DNA of 64,000 nucleotides from Dyella humicola (GTDB lineage: Bacteria > Pseudomonadota > Gammaproteobacteria > Xanthomonadales > Rhodanobacteraceae), in contig NZ_JAPDPC010000001.1 of NCBI RefSeq assembly GCF_026283945.1, forward strand, positions 1,984,001 through 2,048,000. Reading direction: 5' to 3'. The translations under genes and the position numbers were made by a program. The first letter of the stretch is position 1. Every line of letters begins with the position of its first letter. Below, piece by piece: positions 8,940-18,328 of this stretch. The notes under the pieces are model-generated. The model searched no databases. It was not told the DNA's origin and saw only the letters and a program-made list of their open reading frames with translations.

Positions 8940-10367
8940 TCAGGCCTCGTGCGCATGCAGGAAGCGGAAGAATTCCACTCCTTCGCGCAATCGTCGCTTG
9001 GTCATCTCCCAGCTGCCCGCCATTTCCTTGACGATCTCCCAGATCTTCGAAGGTCGGAAGTAGAAGCTTCGATAAAACGTCTCCACGCCATGGAAGATTT
9101 CTTCCGTCGACAGGTGCGGATAACTGATCTGCGCGATCTGCACGCCCCTGTTGTCGACCAGGTTGACCGCCTTGGTGGCCTCGAGCCAGCCGTTCTCGAT
9201 GGCTTGCTTGTATAGGCTCGTGCCAGGGTACGGCGCGGCCAGCGACACCTGGATGGTGTTCGGGTTGATTTCCTTGGCGTATTCGATCGTCTTGGCGATG
9301 GTTTCCTTGGTTTCGCCCGGAAGACCAAGGATAAAGGTGCCGTGCACCTTGATACCCAGTTTGCGGCAGTTCTCGGTGAACTTGCGCGCGATATCCGTGC
9401 GCAGTCCCTTCTTGATGTTGTGCAGGATCTGGTCGTCGCCCGACTCATAGCCCACCAACAGGAAGCGCAGGCCGTTGTCCTTCATGATCTTCAGCGACTC
9501 GTAGGACACGTTCGCCTTGGCATTGCAGCTCCAGGTCCAACCCTGCGCACGCAGCCCACGTGCGATCTCGTGCACGCGTTCCATATTGGCGCTGTCGGTA
9601 AACGTATCGTCGTCGAACATCAGCTCGCGGACCTCGGGCATGTTGTCCTTGATCCACTGCGTCTCGGCCAGCACGTTGGCGACCGAGCGCACGCGGTAAC
9701 GATGCCCGCCGACGGTCTGCGGCCACAGGCAGAACGTGCATTTCGAGCGGCAGCCACGACCGGTGTAGATCGACACGTAAGGGTGCAGCAGGTATCCGAT
9801 GTAGTAACCATCAATCTTCAGGTCACGCTTGTAGACGGGTGCCACGAATGGCAGGTCATCCATGTTCTCGATGGTGGCCCGCGCCGTGTTGTGCTGGATG
9901 CTGCCGTCGGCAAGCTTGTAGCTGATGCCGTTGATCTCGCTGAAGGGGCGTCCCTCGGCGACTTCCTTGCAGGTGTAGTCGAATTCCTCGCGAGCCACGA
10001 AGTCGATGGCCGCTGACGCCTGCAACGACCCATCCGGGTCGACCGCCACCTTGGCGCCGATCATGCCGATCACGATGTCCGGCTTGCGCGCCTTGAGCAG
10101 TTCGGAAAATCTCACGTCGGTAGGAAAGGACGGCGTGCTGGTGTGGATGATCACCAGCGGGTATTCCGCTGCGATGTCCAGCGTCGCCTCGACGGATAGC
10201 TCTTCCACCGGAGCATCGAGTACGCGTGAGTCCGGCACCAGGGCGGCCGGTTGAACCAGCCAGGTGGGGTACCAGAAACTCTTGACCTCGCGCCTGCATT
10301 GGTAGCGGGAGCCCGCACCACCATCGAATCCGTCAAAGGACGGGGCTTGCAGAAATAGCGTCTTCAT
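8940..10367 (-). CDS. hpnJ: Hopanoid biosynthesis radical SAM protein HpnJ
   Basis: This 475-residue protein has an N-terminal cobalamin-binding-like domain followed by a radical SAM domain. The cluster cysteines are C206, C210 and C213 (CRSKCTFC). HpnJ is linked to the sugar ring contraction that makes the bacteriohopanetetrol cyclitol ether, following HpnI and HpnK. A GESGD-like segment (VGYESGDDQ) fits the SAM-binding region. It lies between hpnI and hpnK on the same strand, so the three head-group genes are contiguous. Confidence 0.93.
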   Translation of the reverse strand: MKTLFLQAPSFDGFDGGAGSRYQCRREVKSFWYPTWLVQPAALVPDSRVLDAPVEELSVEATLDIAAEYPLVIIHTSTPSFPTDVRFSELLKARKPDIVIGMIGAKVAVDPDGSLQASAAIDFVAREEFDYTCKEVAEGRPFSEINGISYKLADGSIQHNTARATIENMDDLPFVAPVYKRDLKIDGYYIGYLLHPYVSIYTGRGCRSKCTFCLWPQTVGGHRYRVRSVANVLAETQWIKDNMPEVRELMFDDDTFTDSANMERVHEIARGLRAQGWTWSCNAKANVSYESLKIMKDNGLRFLLVGYESGDDQILHNIKKGLRTDIARKFTENCRKLGIKVHGTFILGLPGETKETIAKTIEYAKEINPNTIQVSLAAPYPGTSLYKQAIENGWLEATKAVNLVDNRGVQIAQISYPHLSTEEIFHGVETFYRSFYFRPSKIWEIVKEMAGSWEMTKRRLREGVEFFRFLHAHEA

Positions 10368-10440
10368 GGGAATACCAAGCTCCTGCAGCAGTTCGTTCTA
10401 GATCCGCAATGAGTTGTTAGTCGCACTTTCGCAATCGCTT

Positions 10441-11598
10441 TCAAGAATACCGCGTGGGCGCATGATTGCGAGCATGCAATACGCGTCCGCGCCACTCGAC
10501 CCGCCAGCGGGTGAGTGCCATCGCCCATTCGAACAGTAGCAGCACGTCACGGTATGGGGTCAACCCGATGTCGTGCCAAGGTGAAGGTCGTGCCTCGCCA
10601 CGCCGTTGCGCAACATAGCGCATGACCCTTGCGCCAGCGCCTGCCAGCGCCAACAACCCATTCGGCAGGGTAGGCGCCAGGACCAGGCCGAGCGCCAGCA
10701 CGGGCCAGGTGAAGCACACGAAGGTCATGGCGAAACCGACGGGGGCGATCGCACGGATCGTGCGCAGCCAGCGCAGCTCATGTGTCCACAGCGCGTGAAA
10801 GCTCGTCTCGCTGACCTCGGTGCCCACCACCAGGTCGGACAACACCGTGCGCAGTCCCTCACGACGGCTCAACTCGCCCAGCCAGAAGTCGTCTGCCAGT
10901 GTGTCGCATAAAATCTCGAATCCACCGATGGCGTCCAGGGTCTCGCGGCGCAAGGCGATGGTGGAGCCGAAGGCAAAGCGGGTGGAGCCAAAGGCATGGG
11001 CAAGCCTTGCCGACGGTGCGAACCAGTCATCGATGAACAGACAGCCCAGCCGGGACCAGAACCCGCCTTCGGCGACGCCATGGTAAAGGCAGGTGATGAT
11101 GCCCACGCCCGGATCGGCCAGCGGAGCCGTCACCCGTGACAGATAATCCAATGGCACGCTGATGTCGCTATCGGCCAGTACCAGCCAGTCGTGCTCCGCG
11201 TGAGGCACCAGATTGATCAGGTTGCTGACTTTGAGGTTGGCGCCGTGGACGCGTGGTTCGACCACCAGGCGGATAGTCAAGGCAGGGAATTCCGCTATCA
11301 GTCGCTCGACCACGGCGATGGCCGCATCATCCGCTTCGCGCACGCCGAACAGCAGCTGATAGTTGGCGTGGTCTTGCAGGCAGAAGCTGCGCAGGTTTTC
11401 GTAGAGGCGTGGCTCGGGGCCGTGCAGGGGCTTGAATACGCTGACCGGGTGGATAGCGCGGTCTGTCCGTTGCCTTGCCTGCGCGCGGCTGCAGCGAAAC
11501 CACGCCCATAGGCTGGCGCAGGCGTAACCTGCTGCCGCCAGATTGAGGCCGGTGCCGATCCAGAGTAGAAGCATGTCGGTAACGGGCAGGGTCGGCAT
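10441..11598 (-). CDS. hpnI: Hopanoid glycosyltransferase HpnI
   Basis: This 385-residue membrane-bound glycosyltransferase resembles ceramide glucosyltransferases (GT21/GT2). It has an N-terminal membrane helix, a DSD metal/nucleotide motif at residues 143-145, the acidic DDFWLGE segment and an ELRW motif replacing the classical QxxRW. HpnI is known to transfer N-acetylglucosamine to bacteriohopanetetrol. The frame is open up to 11826, but that would overlap the divergent DUF2147 gene; the ATG at 11598 removes the overlap. An internal ATG at 11574 is also possible. It is first in the hpnI-J-K-L block. Confidence 0.9.
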   Translation of the reverse strand: MPTLPVTDMLLLWIGTGLNLAAAGYACASLWAWFRCSRAQARQRTDRAIHPVSVFKPLHGPEPRLYENLRSFCLQDHANYQLLFGVREADDAAIAVVERLIAEFPALTIRLVVEPRVHGANLKVSNLINLVPHAEHDWLVLADSDISVPLDYLSRVTAPLADPGVGIITCLYHGVAEGGFWSRLGCLFIDDWFAPSARLAHAFGSTRFAFGSTIALRRETLDAIGGFEILCDTLADDFWLGELSRREGLRTVLSDLVVGTEVSETSFHALWTHELRWLRTIRAIAPVGFAMTFVCFTWPVLALGLVLAPTLPNGLLALAGAGARVMRYVAQRRGEARPSPWHDIGLTPYRDVLLLFEWAMALTRWRVEWRGRVLHARNHAPTRYS

Positions 11599-11645
11599 GG
11601 TAGCGATGCTTTGGCGCCTTCCACGGTTGTTCCTAAAGTTACCCC

Positions 11646-12245
11646 ATGAGTCAGGCAAAAACGCAAATCCGCGGTGAGCATCATCACGCCACTGTGATCC
11701 GGCGCCGGCAAACTGCGCTGCGCCGGTGGCTTGGATGCATCGTGATGGGCTTGCTCGGCCTGCTGGTGTGCAGTTCGCTTGCTGCCAGCACTGGCGCAGA
11801 TCAGCCGCAAGCGGGTCCGACGCCATCCATCGTGGGCTACTGGCTTGTTGAGAGCCGCGATGCAGTGATCCAGATCGAGCAGGTAGGCGACCAATACGAG
11901 GGGCATATCGTCTGGCAGCTGCATGACACTTACGGCCCGGAGGACGGCCCTGAGCTGAATGGGAAAACCGTTACGGACCGCAAGAATCCAGACCCGGCGC
12001 TGCGTTCACGACCGTTGACGGGGCTGCGTCTGCTGTGGGGCCTGCGTTATGACCCCGACCGTCGTACCTGGGTAGATGGGCGCGTCTACAACGCCGACAA
12101 CGGCAAGGTTTACCACTGCCAGATCCGCCTGCTCAGCGCAGACAAGCTGAGCCTGCGCGGGTATATCGGCGTCAGCCTGCTTGGCGGCAATACGGTATGG
12201 ACGCGCATGCAGGGTCCTGGGCCGCCTTCGGCAAAATCGTCCTAG
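11646..12245 (+). CDS. DUF2147 domain-containing secreted protein
   Basis: This 199-residue protein has a positively charged N-terminus and a hydrophobic stretch (residues about 28-47), then a DUF2147 domain from about GYWLVES to the end. The YNADNGKVYHCQI and LRGYIGVSLLGGNTVW segments are typical. DUF2147 proteins are periplasmic or exported beta-rich proteins of unknown function. The gene is divergent from hpnI and starts 47 bases from it. Whether it belongs to hopanoid metabolism is unknown. The N-terminus may start later than drawn, since the signal peptide is preceded by about 25 polar residues. Confidence 0.8.
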   Translation: MSQAKTQIRGEHHHATVIRRRQTALRRWLGCIVMGLLGLLVCSSLAASTGADQPQAGPTPSIVGYWLVESRDAVIQIEQVGDQYEGHIVWQLHDTYGPEDGPELNGKTVTDRKNPDPALRSRPLTGLRLLWGLRYDPDRRTWVDGRVYNADNGKVYHCQIRLLSADKLSLRGYIGVSLLGGNTVWTRMQGPGPPSAKSS

Positions 12246-12428
12246 ATTTCCAGACGGGCCGATGCGCGAGGCTATCGACTCACGAAAAACGAGGGCTACT
12301 CATTCGATGCCATCATTTGTTAGCCTGACCCTGCGCCCTTGACGGGCTGTCTTCCTGGTTACTGCATATGTGATGCCGACGTGAAGACCAAATCCGAGTT
12401 CCGTCCGCTGGGTGAGAGAGGGTCGACC

Positions 12429-13037
12429 TTGACTAACCGAGAGTTGGATTACTACGAAGGGCAGTCGTCGAGCAGTGTCGTGTCCTTTCATGACGAGCCG
12501 CTGGTTCTGGTGGATGAGCGCGACCAGGTGATGGGATTCCTCGACAAGGCTTCCGCGCATAGCGGACAAGGCATCTTGCATCGGGCTTTCTCGCTGTTCA
12601 TCTTCAATCCCCAGGGTGAGTTGCTGCTGCAGCAGCGCGCTCAGGGCAAGCGTTTATGGCCGGGCTTCTGGTCCAACACGTGCTGCAGTCATCCGCGGCG
12701 TGGCGAGGCCATGGAAACGGCGATTCATCGGCGACTCGCTGAAGAGCTCGGCATGCAGTGCGAGCTGGCCTTCCAGTTCAAGTTCCAGTATCAGGCGCAG
12801 TTCGATGACGAAGGCGCCGAGCATGAGTTGTGCTGGGTTTATGTAGGGCACAGCGATGCCTTGCCTGTCGTCAACGTGAACGAGATTTCCGGATTGCGCC
12901 ATGTGTCGCCAGCGGCGCTGGACGAGGAAATAGCGGCGCAGCCGCAGATTTTCACGCCCTGGTTCAAGATCGAATGGGAGCGCCTGCGTAGGGAGTATCC
13001 TCACGCCATGGCGCCACCAGCGCTGCTTCCGTCCTGA
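12429..13037 (+). CDS. idi: Isopentenyl-diphosphate delta-isomerase, type I (Nudix)
   Basis: This protein of 202 residues interconverts isopentenyl and dimethylallyl diphosphate, supplying farnesyl diphosphate for squalene. The active-site cysteine lies in TCCSHP (residue 86), the Nudix-like helix is RRLAEELG (101-108), and the catalytic glutamate lies in EHELCW (131-136). No ATG is available in frame: candidates are TTG at 12339, GTG at 12381 and TTG at 12429. The last has a GAGAGAGG-like ribosome site just upstream and gives an N-terminus closest to known enzymes. It lies between DUF2147 and hpnH on the plus strand. Confidence 0.88.
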   Translation: MTNRELDYYEGQSSSSVVSFHDEPLVLVDERDQVMGFLDKASAHSGQGILHRAFSLFIFNPQGELLLQQRAQGKRLWPGFWSNTCCSHPRRGEAMETAIHRRLAEELGMQCELAFQFKFQYQAQFDDEGAEHELCWVYVGHSDALPVVNVNEISGLRHVSPAALDEEIAAQPQIFTPWFKIEWERLRREYPHAMAPPALLPS

Positions 13038-13161
13038 AGGCTCCGAGGTCGTTTGGATGGATATACTCAACATCTACGCATGACGGCTCCGGCGCTTGAT
13101 TCTCGCCATGGGTATGGCGAAGCGTCGGAGAGGTCGGTCGATACGCTACGAGGAGATTCCG

Positions 13162-14304
13162 TTGGGCATTCCTCTTATTCAGCAGGTCAAGATCGCCAGC
13201 TACATCGTCGGCAAGAAACTCAGCGGCCAGTCGCGTTATCCGCTGGCGATGATGTTGGAGCCATTATTCCAGTGCAATCTGGCCTGCGCGGGTTGCGGCA
13301 AGATCGATCATCCCAAGGACATCCTGCAGAAACGCATGAGTGTCGAGGACGCCTTGAGCGCCGTGGACGAGTGCGATGCGCCGGTGGTTTCCATTCCCGG
13401 TGGCGAGCCGCTGATTCACAAAGACCTGCCGCAGATCGTGCAGGGCATCATCGCGCGCGAGAAGTTCGTCTATCTGTGCACCAACGCAATTCTGTTGCCG
13501 AAGCACATCGACGAATACACGCCCTCGCCGTATTTTACCTGGTCGATTCATCTTGACGGTCTGGAGAAGCGCCACGACGCATCGGTTTGCATGGATGGCG
13601 TGTTCGACAAGGCGGTGACGGCGATCAAGCTCGCGTTGTCGCGCGGGTTCCGTGTGACGATCAACTGCACGCTGTTCAATAACGAGCCGACGGAGGAGAT
13701 CGCTGACTTCTTCGATTTCGCGATGTCGCTCGGCATCGAAGGCATCACGGTGTCACCGGGCTACAGCTACCAGCACGCGCCGCGTCAGGACGTGTTCCTG
13801 GGGCGCACTGAAAGCAAACAGCTGTTTCGCGACATCTTCAGGCTCGGCAAGGAGCGCAAGAGCAAGTGGGTGTTCAACCAGTCGTCGATGTTCCTCGACT
13901 TCATCGCCGGCAACCAGAGTTATCAGTGCACGCCCTGGTCCAATCCCACTTACAACATCTTCGGTTGGCAAAAGCCCTGCTATTTGCTGGTCGACGAGGG
14001 TTACGCCAAGACCTACAAGGAGTTGATGGAGGACACCGAATGGGACAAGTACGGGGTCGGCATCAACCCCAAGTGCGATAACTGCATGGCGCACTGTGGC
14101 TTCGAAGGTAGTGCGGTCAACGATACCTTTGCGCATCCGCTGCGGGCCGCCCGCGTGGCTACGTTTGGTCCGCGCACCGATGGCGCGATGGCTCCGGACC
14201 TGCCGGTAATGTATGGCGAGCGTGCCGATGCTACTGCGGTGCACATCCCGATCAGCGCCATCCAACGCCGTAGCGCCACGCCAGGAGTGGATGCCGGCCA
14301 CTGA
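13162..14304 (+). CDS. hpnH: Adenosyl-hopene transferase HpnH (radical SAM)
   Basis: This 380-residue radical SAM enzyme adds 5'-deoxyadenosyl to diploptene, the first step of side-chain formation. The cluster cysteines are C38, C42 and C45 in CNLACAGC. A GGEPL SAM-binding segment follows. The likely start is TTG at 13162, with GAGGAG at 13150-13155 about 6 bases upstream; it gives the expected N-terminus MGIPLIQQV. A longer frame from 13096 would add 22 residues with no homology that I know. It is followed 5 bases later by hpnB. Confidence 0.94.
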   Translation: MGIPLIQQVKIASYIVGKKLSGQSRYPLAMMLEPLFQCNLACAGCGKIDHPKDILQKRMSVEDALSAVDECDAPVVSIPGGEPLIHKDLPQIVQGIIAREKFVYLCTNAILLPKHIDEYTPSPYFTWSIHLDGLEKRHDASVCMDGVFDKAVTAIKLALSRGFRVTINCTLFNNEPTEEIADFFDFAMSLGIEGITVSPGYSYQHAPRQDVFLGRTESKQLFRDIFRLGKERKSKWVFNQSSMFLDFIAGNQSYQCTPWSNPTYNIFGWQKPCYLLVDEGYAKTYKELMEDTEWDKYGVGINPKCDNCMAHCGFEGSAVNDTFAHPLRAARVATFGPRTDGAMAPDLPVMYGERADATAVHIPISAIQRRSATPGVDAGH

Positions 14305-14309
14305 CGCCG

Positions 14310-15416
14310 ATGTTCATGCTTGCGTGTGCGCTCGTGCCCGCCTTGATGTGGCTGGGTCTGTTGCTGGTGCCGTGGCGGCCCTGGAGCACGCGCGAACATC
14401 TCGAGGCCGATCCCTTCGCGGGCCAGGCCTTCGATCTTAGCGACGTAACCGTGCTGATTCCGGCGCGTAACGAGGGTGACGTGCTTGGCCTCACCCTCGC
14501 TGCTTTGCAATCGCAGGGGACGGGGCTTCACGTCATCGTGGTCGACGACCAGTCCACGGATGACACGGCCAGCATCGCTGCGGCATTCCCGCGTACCCGC
14601 GTGATCAGCGGCCAGCCTTTGCCTGAAGGGTGGGCCGGCAAGCTATGGGCATTGGAGCAGGGCAGCAAGCAGGTGCACACGGCGCTGACCTTGTTGCTGG
14701 ACGCCGATATCCAGTTGCAGCCGGGCATGCTGGCCACCCTGGTGGCGCACAAGCGCCGCGAGCAACGTCAGTTGGTGTCGCTGATGGCCGACCTTCGGCG
14801 TACCAGCTTCTGGGATCGCCTGTTGCTGCCCGTCTTCGTCTACTACTTCAAGCTGCTCTATCCGTTTGCGTTGTCCAACGCGAAGAGTCGTTTCGTGGCG
14901 GCGGCGGCGGGTGGCTGCATCCTGGTGGATACCGAGGTGCTGCGGCGTATCAGTGCGTTTGCCAGCCTGCGTGATGCCTTGATTGACGATTGCACCTTGG
15001 CGCGTCAGGTCAAGCAGGCGGGCTATCGCATCTGGCTTGGGCTGAGCCGTGATGTGGTGAGTCTGCGCCCTTACGGGAGTTTGGCGTCCATCCATCAGAT
15101 GGTGGCCCGATCGGCGTTCACCCAGCTCGGCTATTCCACCACGCTGTTGCTGGCGGTGACAGCAGTCTTTGCCCTGGCCTACGGTGCGCCGCTGGCCTTG
15201 CTCGGTGCGCCGCAGGTCTGGCCGCTGGCTTTGACCGCGTGGCTGGCCATGACCGTGAGCTACCTGCCGATGCTCCGCTACTACCGGATGTCCCCGCTGT
15301 GGGCACTGCTGCTGCCGCTCAGCGCGACCCTCTATCTCGCCATGACCTGGAGTTCGGCCATCCGTTTCTGGCGCGGCGTGCGCTCGCACTGGAAAGGGCG
15401 CGTCTACAACGCCTGA
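14310..15416 (+). CDS. hpnB: Hopene-associated glycosyltransferase HpnB
   Basis: This 368-residue GT2 family protein has an N-terminal membrane helix, the catalytic domain opening with VTVLIPARNEGD and VVDDQSTDD, a DAD motif in LLLDADIQLQPG, and three to four C-terminal membrane helices. HpnB genes are common in hopanoid clusters but the sugar and acceptor are not firmly known. The gene starts 5 bases after hpnH, so the two are almost certainly co-transcribed. Confidence 0.9.
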   Translation: MFMLACALVPALMWLGLLLVPWRPWSTREHLEADPFAGQAFDLSDVTVLIPARNEGDVLGLTLAALQSQGTGLHVIVVDDQSTDDTASIAAAFPRTRVISGQPLPEGWAGKLWALEQGSKQVHTALTLLLDADIQLQPGMLATLVAHKRREQRQLVSLMADLRRTSFWDRLLLPVFVYYFKLLYPFALSNAKSRFVAAAAGGCILVDTEVLRRISAFASLRDALIDDCTLARQVKQAGYRIWLGLSRDVVSLRPYGSLASIHQMVARSAFTQLGYSTTLLLAVTAVFALAYGAPLALLGAPQVWPLALTAWLAMTVSYLPMLRYYRMSPLWALLLPLSATLYLAMTWSSAIRFWRGVRSHWKGRVYNA

Positions 15417-15534
15417 TGCCGACCTGATTCCCCTGTGACGGGCGGGGTTCCCGCTGGCCGTATCCCTACGGCGGCGAATGGCCCTGGGCCCGGGTTATCA
15501 TGTGGGTTTGCGGTTTGCTACCAGGAGCTAGCGA

Positions 15535-16740
15535 GTGATCATCAATCCCAAGGTGCGTGGCTTTATCTGCATTACGGCTCATCCGGTCGGATGCGAGCGC
15601 AATGTGCTTGAACAGATCGACATCACCAAGGCGCAAGGCAGCCTGGGTGACGGTCCCAAGCGCGTGCTGGTGATTGGTGCCTCCACCGGCTACGGTCTGG
15701 CCTCGCGCATCACGGCAGCCTTTGGCTATGGCGCGGCGACGCTCGGCGTGTTCTTCGAAAAGCCCAGCAGCGAGACCAAGACCGGCACCGCCGGCTGGTA
15801 CAACTCCGCCGCGTTCGACAAGCTGGCCAAGCAGGCCGGCCTATATAGCAAGTCGATCAACGGCGATGCGTTTTCCAACGAGACCCGCGCCCGCGCGATC
15901 GAGCTGATCAAGAACGAGATGGGCGGCCCGATCGACCTCGTGGTCTACTCGCTGGCCTCGCCGGTCAGAAAGTTGCCGGACACGGGCGAAGTGGTGCGTT
16001 CCTCGCTCAAGACCATCGGCGAAGCGTTTACCGCCACTTCGATCGACACCAACAAGGACGCCGTCGTGCAGGTGTCGGTGGAGCCGGCGACCGAACAGGA
16101 GATCAAGGACACCGTCACCGTCATGGGTGGCGAGGACTGGTCGCTGTGGATCGACGCTCTGAGCGAGGCTGGCGTGCTGGCCAAGCACGCCAAGACGGTG
16201 GCCTACAGCTATGTGGGCACCGAGATCACCTGGCCGATCTATTGGCACGGCACCCTGGGCCAGGCCAAGCAGCATCTGGACAACACGGCGCGTCAGCTGA
16301 AGCAGCGGCACGCAGCCGAGGGACTCGAAGCCTACGTCGGTGTGATGAAGTCGGTGGTGACGCAGGCGAGTGCGGCGATCCCGGTGATTCCGCTGTATGT
16401 CTCCATGGTATTTCGCATCATGAAAGAGAAGGGCCTGCACGAAGGCACCATCGAGCAGATCAACCGCTTGTTCCGCGAATCCCTGTATCGCAAGGACCAC
16501 CAGGCGGCGACCACGGACAACGAGGGCCGTCTGCGCCTTGACGACTGGGAACTGCGAGATGACGTGCAGCAGGCATGCAAGGCAATGTGGCCCACCGTGA
16601 CCACCGAGAACCTCCCGCAGCTCACCGACTACGCCGGCTACAAGCATGACTTCCTGCGCCTGTTCGGCTTCGGTCGCGAAGACGTGAACTACGAGGAAGA
16701 CGTCAGCACCGATCGTCGCTTCGACTGCGTCGAGCTTTGA
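15535..16740 (+). CDS. fabV: Trans-2-enoyl-ACP/CoA reductase FabV
   Basis: This 401-residue NADH-dependent enoyl reductase performs the last step of each fatty acid elongation cycle and is an alternative to FabI, typically insensitive to triclosan. The cofactor motif GASTGYG is at 48-54. The FabV-specific Y-x8-K active site is Y236...K245 ([10 protein letters not shown]). The GTG start at 15535 has AGGAG about 9 bases upstream. It is 118 bases after hpnB and may have its own promoter. A palindromic repeat follows it. Confidence 0.96.
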   Translation: MIINPKVRGFICITAHPVGCERNVLEQIDITKAQGSLGDGPKRVLVIGASTGYGLASRITAAFGYGAATLGVFFEKPSSETKTGTAGWYNSAAFDKLAKQAGLYSKSINGDAFSNETRARAIELIKNEMGGPIDLVVYSLASPVRKLPDTGEVVRSSLKTIGEAFTATSIDTNKDAVVQVSVEPATEQEIKDTVTVMGGEDWSLWIDALSEAGVLAKHAKTVAYSYVGTEITWPIYWHGTLGQAKQHLDNTARQLKQRHAAEGLEAYVGVMKSVVTQASAAIPVIPLYVSMVFRIMKEKGLHEGTIEQINRLFRESLYRKDHQAATTDNEGRLRLDDWELRDDVQQACKAMWPTVTTENLPQLTDYAGYKHDFLRLFGFGREDVNYEEDVSTDRRFDCVEL

Positions 16741-16772
16741 TCGACGCTTGAGGGAACCCTCGAAAAGATGCT

Positions 16773-16857
16773 CGTCATTCCCGCGAAAGCGGGAATCTAG
16801 TGACTTTGTCTTCAGAGGGCCGAAAATCGCTGGATTCCCGCTTTCGCGGGAATGACG
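16773..16857. repeat. REP-like bipartite inverted repeat, copy 1
   Basis: Two 25-base arms that begin CGTCATTCCCGCGAAAGCGG and end in the inverse order surround a 35-base spacer. Each arm is itself a small hairpin (CCCGC-GAAA-GCGGG). It lies between fabV and the photolyase gene. Related copies are at 21732-21845 and 25758-25888. This is a REP/BIME-type family common in Xanthomonadales intergenic DNA; it could also end fabV transcription. Confidence 0.8.
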
Positions 16858-16908
16858 GAAAAATGCACTGCTTTTGGAGACCCGCGCCCCAAAAGCTAAG
16901 CTGCACCC

Positions 16909-18327
16909 ATGACCACCGCCATCGTCTGGTTCCGCCGCGATCTGCGCCTCGCCGACCATCCTGCCCTGAGCGCCGCCTGCGACGCGCACGATCGGGTGTT
17001 GCCGCTGTATATCCATGCGCCAGAGGAAGAGGGCGACTGGATGCCCGGCGGCGCCAGCCAATGGTGGCTGCATCACTCGTTGGCCGCTTTGCAGGCGCAA
17101 CTCGGTGAGCGGGGCATGTCGCTACATATCAGACAAGGCGACAGCCTTGCCGTGCTCCAGCAGCTGCTCGCGCAAACCGGCGCCACGTCGGTGTATTGGA
17201 ATCGGCTTTATGAGCCGGCCGCCATCGCGCGGGATCGTGGCATCAAGGCGGCACTGCGTGAGCATGGTGTGCAGGCGCAAAGCTTCAACGCCGCGCTCTG
17301 GTGCGAGCCCTGGCAGATCGAAACCAAGCAGCAGGGGCCGTATCGCGTATTTACGCCCTTCTGGCGAAGCTTGCGCACTGAGTTGGGCATCCCCCAGCCC
17401 TTGCCGGTGCCATCAGCCTTGCGTGGTGTGGAGGCGGTAGGCGGCGCGCCGTTGGAAGCGTTGCGCTTATTGCCCCGGATCCCCTGGGACCGTGGCCTCA
17501 GCGAAGCGTGGCGGCCGGGCGAGTTGGGCGCACAGGAACTACTGGAGATCTTTGTCGACGATGCCATCGCCGACTATCCGCAGGCGCGGGATCTGCCGTC
17601 GCGTCATGGCACGTCGCGGTTGTCGCCACATCTGCATTTTGGCGAGATCTCGCCGCGGCAAATTCATCACCAGTTGGCGGATCGGATCGCCGCTACGGAT
17701 GCCCGACGCCGTCCGGATATCGAGCCCTATCTACGCGAACTGGGCTGGCGCGAATTCGCGCATCATCTGCTTTACCACTTTCCCGACACACCGACGGCGA
17801 ACTTCAATGCGCGCTTCGATGGTTTCAGCTGGGCGGCGGAGGACGGTGCATGGCTTGAGCGCTGGCAGCGCGGCCGCACCGGCATTCCCCTGGTAGACGC
17901 TGGCATGCGCGAGCTCTGGCATACCGGCTGGATGCATAACCGCGTGCGCATGATCGTCGCCAGCTTCCTGTGCAAAAACCTTCGGCAGCATTGGCGTCAC
18001 GGTGCCCGTTGGTTCTGGGACACCCTGGTGGACGCTGATCTGGCCAACAACACGCTGGGATGGCAGTGGGTGGCCGGAAGCGGCGCGGACGCCGCTCCGT
18101 ACTTTCGCGTGTTCAACCCGGTGACCCAGGCGCAGAAGTTCGACGCCCAGGGGCACTATCTGCGCCGATGGCTGCCCGAGCTTGCATCGGCCGCGCTGCC
18201 CCTGCTGTACGAGCCATGGAAGGACGCAGCCCTGCTCAGGCGCAGCGGCTATCCCGCGCCGATGGTGGACTTGGGCGCCACGCGAGTTGCTGCACTTGAT
18301 GCCTATCGCTCCATGCGCGGCGACTAG
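16909..18327 (+). CDS. phrB: Deoxyribodipyrimidine photolyase (cryptochrome/photolyase family)
   Basis: This 472-residue flavoprotein repairs UV pyrimidine dimers with light energy. The N-terminal alpha/beta antenna domain begins TTAIVWFRRDLRLADHPAL. The C-terminal FAD domain shows SRLSPHLHFGEISPRQ, GIPLVDAGMRELWHTGWMHNR and the NNTLGWQWVAGSGADAAPYF segment, all typical of class I CPD photolyases. Length is normal. It stands alone on the plus strand and ends 2 bases from the converging antiporter gene. Confidence 0.95.
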   Translation: MTTAIVWFRRDLRLADHPALSAACDAHDRVLPLYIHAPEEEGDWMPGGASQWWLHHSLAALQAQLGERGMSLHIRQGDSLAVLQQLLAQTGATSVYWNRLYEPAAIARDRGIKAALREHGVQAQSFNAALWCEPWQIETKQQGPYRVFTPFWRSLRTELGIPQPLPVPSALRGVEAVGGAPLEALRLLPRIPWDRGLSEAWRPGELGAQELLEIFVDDAIADYPQARDLPSRHGTSRLSPHLHFGEISPRQIHHQLADRIAATDARRRPDIEPYLRELGWREFAHHLLYHFPDTPTANFNARFDGFSWAAEDGAWLERWQRGRTGIPLVDAGMRELWHTGWMHNRVRMIVASFLCKNLRQHWRHGARWFWDTLVDADLANNTLGWQWVAGSGADAAPYFRVFNPVTQAQKFDAQGHYLRRWLPELASAALPLLYEPWKDAALLRRSGYPAPMVDLGATRVAALDAYRSMRGD

Positions 18328-18328
18328 G

